From JASFEQ01 sp050122535 (lineage in GTDB: Bacteria; Desulfobacterota; DSM-4660; Desulfatiglandales; HGW-15): a stretch of DNA of 19,054 nucleotides. The stretch is from positions 1 to 19,054 of the forward strand of contig JASFIT010000035.1 in assembly GCA_050122535.1 (NCBI GenBank), written 5' to 3'. Made by a program: the position numbers and the translations under genes. This document shows, piece after piece, positions 14,240 through 19,054 of the stretch (position 1 is the first letter of the stretch; every line of letters begins with the position of its first letter). The notes beneath the pieces were generated by a model. The model was given only the letters and a program-made list of their open reading frames with translations, had not been told where the DNA came from and did no database searches.

Positions 14240-15282
14240 CTATGTATAGCATGGAAACAACGATAAAAAGACCCTTGACGCCCGGTAAGGTGGTAACCCT
14301 CTCCCTCATCATGTGCCTGGTGCTTTTGCTGGTTGCAGCCATCTCCCTGATGCTCGGCACCGCCCAGGTCTCGCCGGGCCAGGTCATCGGTCTCTTTACC
14401 GGCAGTCTCGAGACGGATGACCCCGCGAGCCTCATTCTCCTCAAGATCAGGCTTCCCAGGGTTATCCTTGCAGGCCTTGTGGGGTTTGCCCTCTCCTTGG
14501 GGGGTGTGGTCTTTCAGGCCCTATTGCGAAATCCCTTGGCAGATCCTTTTATTCTGGGCGTCTCAAGCGGTTCAGCCTTTGGCGCCGTACTCGCCATTGT
14601 CTTTGGTCTAGGATTCAGCTTCGGTGTGCCTGTGATGTCATTTGCAGGGGCCCTGCTGACCATCTATTTGCTCATGACCCTGGGCGCCAGGAAGATGGGC
14701 ATGGAATCGTCCACCATATTGTTGACAGGGGTGATTATTAACGCCTTTTTTACCGCCATCATCATGTTCTTTATTGCCATCATCGCTGATGCCAGGCTCC
14801 ATTCCATGCTTTTCTGGTTGTACGGTGATCTGTCGCAAAGCCGGTATACCCACCTGGCATTCATCGCTCCGACCCTGGTCATCGCATCAATTGTCCTTTA
14901 CAGCTTTGCCAGACATTTGAACCTGATAACAGCCGGAGAGGAGACGGCACTCCAGCTTGGTGTGGAGGTGGACAGGGCAAAGAAGGTCTGCTTTCTTGTG
15001 GTCTCCTTGGTCATGGGGCTTGTAGTCGCCTTCTCAGGCCTCATAGGGTTCATAGGCCTCATAATCCCCCATCTGGGGAGAATGGCTTTCGGCTCTGATC
15101 ATCGGCTCCTGATCCCGGTCGCATCCCTTGGCGGTGCCTCTTTCTTAATCGCCGCCGATACCCTGGCCAGGATCATCATCTCCCCAAGTGAATTGCCTGT
15201 CGGGGTGATCACCGCCTTTATGGGTGCACCTTTTTTTATCTACCTCCTCAGAAAGAAAGGGAGCCAATGGAGCCGATCCTGA
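14227..15282 (+). CDS. btuC: Cobalamin ABC importer permease
   Basis: A 351-residue FecCD/BtuC-family permease with about ten membrane spans. Family signatures include LPRVILAGLVGFALSLGGVVFQ, LLRNPLADPFILGVSSGSAFGAV and FSGLIGFIGLIIPHLGRM, the last near the ATPase-coupling loop. It forms the inner-membrane channel for corrinoid transfer from BtuF. The true start is unclear: ATG 14227 lies inside a micro-repeat, ATG 14242 and ATG 14251 follow, and none has a convincing ribosome binding site. The first membrane span starts after METTIKRPLTPG, so 14251 fits well. Its end overlaps the btuD start by 16 bp. Confidence 0.92.
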   Translation: MTNDPMYSMETTIKRPLTPGKVVTLSLIMCLVLLLVAAISLMLGTAQVSPGQVIGLFTGSLETDDPASLILLKIRLPRVILAGLVGFALSLGGVVFQALLRNPLADPFILGVSSGSAFGAVLAIVFGLGFSFGVPVMSFAGALLTIYLLMTLGARKMGMESSTILLTGVIINAFFTAIIMFFIAIIADARLHSMLFWLYGDLSQSRYTHLAFIAPTLVIASIVLYSFARHLNLITAGEETALQLGVEVDRAKKVCFLVVSLVMGLVVAFSGLIGFIGLIIPHLGRMAFGSDHRLLIPVASLGGASFLIAADTLARIIISPSELPVGVITAFMGAPFFIYLLRKKGSQWSRS

Positions 15283-16046
15283 CCCTAAAAAATGTGGGAT
15301 ACCGATACGGACCGATACAGGCCATTGAGGGTATTGATCTCCAGGTCTATGGAGGTGAAATTCTAGGCATACTGGGTCCCAACGGATCAGGCAAGAGTAC
15401 ACTTCTCAAAGTCATGGACGGGATACTCGTCCCGCAAGAGGGGGAAATTCTCATTGAAGATAGTCCCTTTGCCACTTTTGGGAGGAGCCATCTCGCAAAG
15501 GAGGTGGCTATGGTGGCCCAAGAGAGTCACTTCAGGTTTTCCTTTTCCACCCTGGAAGTGGTGCTCATGGGTCGTTTCCCTCACCTCAAGCGGTTACAGT
15601 TTGAAGGGAAAAGGGACATGGAAGTAGCCATGGGTGCTTTGAACGCGACCCACACAGTGGAATTTGCAGAACGGTCTATTCACGAACTCTCGGGAGGAGA
15701 AAAGCAGAGGGTCCTCATTGCCAGGGCTTTGGCTCAGGAGCCCAGGGTGATCTTGCTTGATGAGCCCACCTCTTTTCTGGACCTGAAATTCAAGAGAGAG
15801 ATCTTTCAACTGATCTCTTCTCTGAGCCTGGAGAAGGGGCTGAGTGTGGTTGTGGTATCGCACGATATAGATCTCACGTCCCAGTATTGCCGTCGAGTCA
15901 TCATGTTGAGACATGGATCTATCTTTGAAACGGGCGAGCCGGACGAGGTCATCACGGCTGCTAATATAGAGGCCGTGTATGACTGTCCGGTATTGGTGGA
16001 TAAAAACCCAGCCACGGGTAGGCCGAGGGTTAGTCTGCCGCCATAG
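15267..16046 (+). CDS. btuD: Cobalamin ABC importer ATPase
   Basis: A 259-residue ATPase of the FecE/BtuD group. Walker A GPNGSGKST is at 37-45, the Q-loop glutamine at 85, the signature LSGGEKQ at 141-147, Walker B VILLDEPTSFLD at 161-172 and the H-loop histidine at 199. It powers BtuC. The gene starts within the last codons of btuC, showing translational coupling. Length is normal for the family. After it comes a 137-bp spacer of short repeats before the exbB gene. Confidence 0.93.
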   Translation: MEPILTLKNVGYRYGPIQAIEGIDLQVYGGEILGILGPNGSGKSTLLKVMDGILVPQEGEILIEDSPFATFGRSHLAKEVAMVAQESHFRFSFSTLEVVLMGRFPHLKRLQFEGKRDMEVAMGALNATHTVEFAERSIHELSGGEKQRVLIARALAQEPRVILLDEPTSFLDLKFKREIFQLISSLSLEKGLSVVVVSHDIDLTSQYCRRVIMLRHGSIFETGEPDEVITAANIEAVYDCPVLVDKNPATGRPRVSLPP

Positions 16047-16051
16047 TCAAG

Positions 16052-16096
16052 AAGTGAGCTAAAGTGCCTAGAATGCCTAAAGTGCCTAAAGTTAAA
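16052..16096. repeat. Degenerate 9-bp tandem repeat (AAAGTGCCT)
   Basis: Five consecutive 9-bp units starting at 16052: AAGTGAGCT, AAAGTGCCT, AGAATGCCT, AAAGTGCCT and AAAGTTAAA. Two units are identical and the others drift. It is non-coding and lies just after btuD. Function is unknown. Confidence 0.6.
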
Positions 16097-16148
16097 GGTA
16101 AAGAGATTAGTCCTTCGAATAAGGGGTGGGAGCGACCAAGTCGCGTTC

Positions 16149-16183
16149 TATAAAATCACCGAGCGAAGTGAGGTTATTTTATA
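16149..16183. repeat. Inverted repeat over the exbB ribosome binding region
   Basis: TATAAAATCACC (16149-16160) and GGTTATTTTATA (16172-16183) pair with one mismatch and end directly at the exbB ATG (16184). The GAGG ribosome binding site falls in the loop and right arm, so the hairpin could limit translation. A separate GCGAC-CAA-GTCGC hairpin lies immediately upstream (16133-16145). Confidence 0.5.
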
Positions 16184-16816
16184 ATGATCGATGTCTTCAT
16201 AAAGGGTGGTCCGGTCATGTACCCCCTTCTGGGCTGTTCCATCATTGCGTTGACAGTTATCATCGAGCGGGCCTTTTTCTGGATAAGAGAGGATATGCGA
16301 CGCAACCAACCCCTAGTGGACCACATCTTGGAGTTGTGTCGCAAAGGGGATTGGGATACCGTCAAGGAACAGGTGGCCGGATCCAGAGACTACATTATCA
16401 GGATATTGGTCAACGGGATTCTTCACAAGGAGTTCTCCATGACCAAGGCCATGGAAACAGCGGCAAGCGATGAGATCAAAAGAATGCGGCGGCACCTTGG
16501 TGCGCTGGACACGATGATTACGGTGGCTCCACTCCTGGGCATTTTTGGAACGGTGCTCGGCATTATCACCTCCTTTGAAATCCTGGGGTCCACCGGCATC
16601 GAGCATCCTCAGGCTGTCACAGCGGGTATTGCCCAGGCCCTCATCACCACGGCCTCTGGGCTTGGTATTGCCATCCTATCCGTATTCCCTTTCAACTATT
16701 TTAACTCGAGGGCGGAAGGTGCTGCCCTTGCCATAGAAAAGTATGCAACCAGCCTGGAGATCGTCTATGAAAAACTTGTCCAGGTAACCATTGAGGAAGG
16801 AGGAAAAGCAGAATGA
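16184..16816 (+). CDS. exbB: ExbB/TolQ-type proton-channel subunit
   Basis: A 210-residue MotA/TolQ/ExbB family inner-membrane protein. A first membrane span near residues 11-28 (YPLLGCSIIALTVIIERAFF) is followed by a cytoplasmic loop and two further spans around 110-130 and 150-170. APLLGIFGTVLGIITSFEILG and TASGLGIAILSVFPFNYF are hallmarks of the family. With ExbD it converts proton flow into movement of TonB. It overlaps exbD by ATGA, and with tonB forms a set at the end of the cobalamin uptake operon. TolQ is an alternative by family, but the adjacent tonB settles the role. Confidence 0.92.
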   Translation: MIDVFIKGGPVMYPLLGCSIIALTVIIERAFFWIREDMRRNQPLVDHILELCRKGDWDTVKEQVAGSRDYIIRILVNGILHKEFSMTKAMETAASDEIKRMRRHLGALDTMITVAPLLGIFGTVLGIITSFEILGSTGIEHPQAVTAGIAQALITTASGLGIAILSVFPFNYFNSRAEGAALAIEKYATSLEIVYEKLVQVTIEEGGKAE

Positions 16817-17217
16817 AAGTGGCTTTGCCAGAGCGAAGAAGGTCCCGCATCGAAATGCTCCCGCTCATTGATATTGTCTTTCTTCTGCTCGTCTTCTTCA
16901 TCTATGCCATGCTCTCCATGGCCGTCCATCGCGGATTGCCGGTGATACTGCCCACCTCATCCACGGCCAAGATTGACAAGCACCTCATTATTTCGGTAAC
17001 AGTAAGGGCAGATGGAAGTATCTTCTTGGATAAAGAGCGCACAAACCTCAGAGATTTGAAGGAGGCTCTGCGGCAAGCGGCCAGGAATAGGAAAGAAACA
17101 GGTGTATTGCTGTTTGCGGATAAGGCCGTTCCCTACCAGGAGCTCTTTCGCGTTCTGGATCAGATCAGGTTGGCCGGGCTCAACCGGATTTCCCTTCAGG
17201 CAGAGTTGGAGAAGTAG
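16813..17217 (+). CDS. exbD: ExbD/TolR-type energy transducer subunit
   Basis: A 134-residue protein with a basic cytoplasmic N-terminus, one membrane span near residues 15-36 and a periplasmic domain. The span begins MLPLIDIVFLLLVFF and carries the conserved proton-carrying aspartate at about residue 20. The periplasmic part ends with DKAVPYQELFRVLDQIRLAGLN-like sequence typical of ExbD. Overlap with exbB (ATGA) and only 2 bp to tonB indicate tight coupling. Confidence 0.92.
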   Translation: MKVALPERRRSRIEMLPLIDIVFLLLVFFIYAMLSMAVHRGLPVILPTSSTAKIDKHLIISVTVRADGSIFLDKERTNLRDLKEALRQAARNRKETGVLLFADKAVPYQELFRVLDQIRLAGLNRISLQAELEK

Positions 17218-17219
17218 GT

Positions 17220-18005
17220 GTGAAACGTCTGCTATTAGCCGGGACAGTGGCCATGGGCCTACACGGACTCCTTTTCAGTATGGAAGCGGAGTGGATGAAA
17301 AAAAGTATCTCCTATCCGTTGCCCACAGGCCCCATCGCCCTTGCACTCACTTATAGGCAACCGGAAAAGAAACTCCCCTTGCCCAAGAAAAGCCCGGAAA
17401 TTATGCAGAAGCTCGAGTTCCCCACGCCTAAAAAGGAAAAAAAGGAACAGCCCAAACCTGAACCCCCCAAAAAAGTCAAAAAACCTAAGCAAACCCAAAA
17501 ACCGAAACCACGGAAAAAGCCCACGCCCGTGGTCATCGCAAAGAAGCCTCAACCAGAGATGGCACCCGAGCAGGTATCTCAACCATTAAATGAACCGTTG
17601 GCTGATTACGAGGCCTTTGAGATGGATAATATGGCGTCGACCTTACCTTCAGAAACCCCAGAGGAGCCAATTCAGGTGGCGGCTTTACCCTCTGAGGCAG
17701 ATATGACCCCAGAACCGCCACCATCCGGCATAAGGGAGGCCCTTCCCCTTTATCGAGAAAATCCACCGCCCAGGTATCCCAGAATAGCGAGACGAAAGGG
17801 CTATGAAGGCACGGTTGTCCTGGAGGTCCTTGTAAACGCAGAAGGTAAGGTGGCGGACTGCCAGATAATCCGTTCGTGCGGGCATTCTATTCTTGACAAG
17901 GCGGCTATGAAGTCAATCAGGAATTGGTTATTTGAACCTGGGATGAGGGGGGAGAAAAAGGTGGGGATGTGGGTTAAAATACCCATAAAGTTTCAACTGA
18001 AGTAA
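17220..18005 (+). CDS. tonB: TonB energy-transducing protein
   Basis: A 261-residue TonB. A short N-terminal membrane anchor (about residues 2-21) carries a histidine at 15, as expected for the TonB transmembrane motif. Residues about 46-110 are a Lys/Pro-rich linker that spans the periplasm. The C-terminal domain (about 175-261) includes PPPRYPRIARRKGYEGTVVL and ends IKFQLK, typical of the family. Start is GTG at 17220, 2 bp after exbD. It should energise the BtuB receptor of the same operon, making this a dedicated transducer. Two cysteines in the C-terminal domain (about 219 and 226) could form a disulfide. Confidence 0.92.
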   Translation: MKRLLLAGTVAMGLHGLLFSMEAEWMKKSISYPLPTGPIALALTYRQPEKKLPLPKKSPEIMQKLEFPTPKKEKKEQPKPEPPKKVKKPKQTQKPKPRKKPTPVVIAKKPQPEMAPEQVSQPLNEPLADYEAFEMDNMASTLPSETPEEPIQVAALPSEADMTPEPPPSGIREALPLYRENPPPRYPRIARRKGYEGTVVLEVLVNAEGKVADCQIIRSCGHSILDKAAMKSIRNWLFEPGMRGEKKVGMWVKIPIKFQLK

Positions 18006-18045
18006 CTTGGCCTTGCTAGCTTGATTCTCCAGTTATATGCCAACA

Positions 18046-18158
18046 GATGCTGGATGCTTGATTCTGCCTGCCCGCCATCGGCTTCGCCTTCAGGCGAGGC
18101 AGGCGGGGATTCTGGATAAAATAATTGGCACCTTATCCAGTATCAAGTATCTAGCATC
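18046..18158. repeat. 113-bp foldback element between tonB and the acyltransferase gene
   Basis: Outer arms of 21 bp (18046-18066 and 18138-18158) match inversely at 18 positions. Inside is a GC-rich hairpin, GCCTGCCCGCC (18066-18076) against GGCG-A-GGCAGGC (18094-18105), with one bulged A. The two convergent genes on either side could use it as a transcription barrier, but it lacks a T-run on either strand. Confidence 0.55.
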
Positions 18159-18906
18159 AAGCCAACGGTCCTCTCTCTGGCATGCCTTCTTCTGTGACCT
18201 TTCGCCATGGCCTCTCAACGCCGAATTGTTCATCACACCATCGGGCCCCTTCGTTTAATCTCTCCTGGAGAATCTGACGGTATTTTTCCAGTTCATCTCC
18301 CTTTGCCTCGCGAGGAATCCCGATGGCTTCTCCGTAGAATACGGCGATCCGGGCAAAAGGTTTTGGCACCATATAGCGGTCCCAGGAATTAAACATCCAG
18401 CAGCGGTCGGCACCCCAAGCCACAGGAATAAGGGGGACTTCCGCATTACGGGCAAGCAGTATGGAGCCCATCTTGGCCACGCGAGCCGGTCCCTGGGGCC
18501 CGTCTGCCAACATGCCGCCCACCTCCCCATTCTTCATGCGTTGTACCAGTTCTTTAAAGGCCCCCAACCCCCCTCGCGTTGAAGAGCCTCGGACATTCTT
18601 ATAGCCCAGCCACTCGGCTATTCGTGCCGCATACTCCCCATCCCGACTCCGGCTTATCATGATGGTCAGATGACGGGAGCCGAAATAGTGAGAATGATAG
18701 GACATGCGCTGGTGCCAGGTGGCATAGAGGGCCGTTCCTGCGGACTGGGCAATGGTCTCGTTATCCCTGTCAACGCCCTCCACCTTCACCACACGGCAAG
18801 TGATCATGAGGAGCTTAATCAAGAGGGCAGAGAGGGGCGGAATAATCCTCAAGAATATGGCATCATACCAACGGTATGGATTTCGTGTCTCAGATTCCAA
18901 ATACAT
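18157..18906 (-). CDS. DUF374 lysophospholipid-acyltransferase-like protein
   Basis: A 249-residue protein of the DUF374 branch of the LPLAT superfamily, often found near lipid A genes. A membrane-seeking segment (IIPPLSALLIKLLMITC, about 21-37) is followed by ATWHQRMSY, in which WHQRM replaces the usual HX4D acyltransferase box, then ISRSRDGE (84-91), RGSSTRGG (106-113) and LADGPQGPARVAK (133-145). It may transfer an acyl group to a lipid or lipid A precursor at the inner membrane; the substrate is unknown. ATG 18906 is preferred because family members begin close to the NPYRWYD segment; a TTG at 18966 would add 20 residues. It converges on tonB. Confidence 0.83.
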   Translation of the reverse strand: MYLESETRNPYRWYDAIFLRIIPPLSALLIKLLMITCRVVKVEGVDRDNETIAQSAGTALYATWHQRMSYHSHYFGSRHLTIMISRSRDGEYAARIAEWLGYKNVRGSSTRGGLGAFKELVQRMKNGEVGGMLADGPQGPARVAKMGSILLARNAEVPLIPVAWGADRCWMFNSWDRYMVPKPFARIAVFYGEAIGIPREAKGDELEKYRQILQERLNEGARWCDEQFGVERPWRKVTEEGMPERGPLA

Positions 18907-18970
18907 TACCCCCAGAGAGTCCCTTATGATAGACTCCACCAGTACACATGACAAGGGGGTAATCAATTAA

Positions 18971-18993
18971 CACCACTCAAAGTGGTGGTTTTT
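18971..18993 (+). terminator. Hairpin with T-run upstream of the acyltransferase gene
   Basis: CACCACT (18971-18977), loop CAA and AGTGGTG (18981-18987) form a perfect 7-bp stem followed by GTTTTT on the plus strand. No plus-strand gene ends nearby. It may instead act as a weak structure in the leader of the minus-strand acyltransferase gene. Confidence 0.4.
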
Positions 18994-19017
18994 GAAAGGA
19001 TAGGGACGCCCACGAAA

Positions 19018-19054
19018 TTATGCATTTCTTTTCAGGTTCTCATAAATCGATTTA
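19018..19054 (-). CDS. Possible 3' end of an upstream minus-strand gene (runs off the right edge)
   Basis: The last bases read, on the minus strand, eleven sense codons (KSIYENLKRNA) and a TAA at 19020-19018. This would suit the C-terminus of a gene preceding the acyltransferase, but eleven codons are far too few to recognise or to exclude chance. Confidence 0.2.
   Translation of the reverse strand, partial: KSIYENLKRNA

Noticed and set aside
16052..16096. Short regular repeats as a CRISPR array
   Set aside because: Units are 9 bp, contiguous and degenerate, with no spacers and no cas genes nearby.

Overview
The window reads as chromosomal DNA of a Gram-negative, anaerobic, corrinoid-rich bacterium, most likely Desulfobacterota/Deltaproteobacteria. 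The grounds are the outer-membrane TonB/BtuB machinery, several non-pyrrolysine MttB-family methyltransferase genes, a MetH-activation-domain protein, a DUF374 acyltransferase, and intergenic foldback/REP-like repeats. The taxonomic call is inference.

Left part (1-4081, minus strand): a methylotrophic operon. A MetH-activation-domain protein (2471-3328) is followed by an MttB-family methyltransferase (960-2423), an MtgA-like methyl-corrinoid:tetrahydrofolate methyltransferase (131-937) and the first 37 codons of a second MttB-like protein (1-113). A sigma70-type promoter (3447-3475) has a perfect 14-bp palindrome over its expected start site. A MarR-family regulator (3581-4081) lies just upstream. 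Divergently (4315-6665) lies a betaine/choline-type ABC importer made of an ATPase without CBS domains and a permease fused to its binding protein. Together these look like a locus that imports quaternary amines and moves their methyl groups to tetrahydrofolate. The corrinoid protein itself is not in view.

Middle part (6666-10679, plus strand): a 51-residue charged small protein, a nicotinamidase (pncA), then cobU, cobT and cobS for assembly of the cobalamin nucleotide loop. The spacers hold a relic of a cobalamin riboswitch (promoter, first aptamer segment and terminator, with the core missing), a REP-like element and a 143-bp foldback element.

Right part (10680-18005, plus strand): an intact cobalamin riboswitch with a downstream terminator precedes a full corrinoid uptake operon: BtuB-like receptor, BtuF, BtuC, BtuD, and a dedicated ExbB, ExbD and TonB. 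A small TGAC/GTCATTGG repeat occurs both inside a peripheral arm of the riboswitch and at the start of btuC. On the minus strand a DUF374 lysophospholipid-acyltransferase-like gene (18157-18906) closes the window.

The shared theme is corrinoid chemistry: enzymes that use it on the left, genes that finish it in the middle, and genes that import it on the right.
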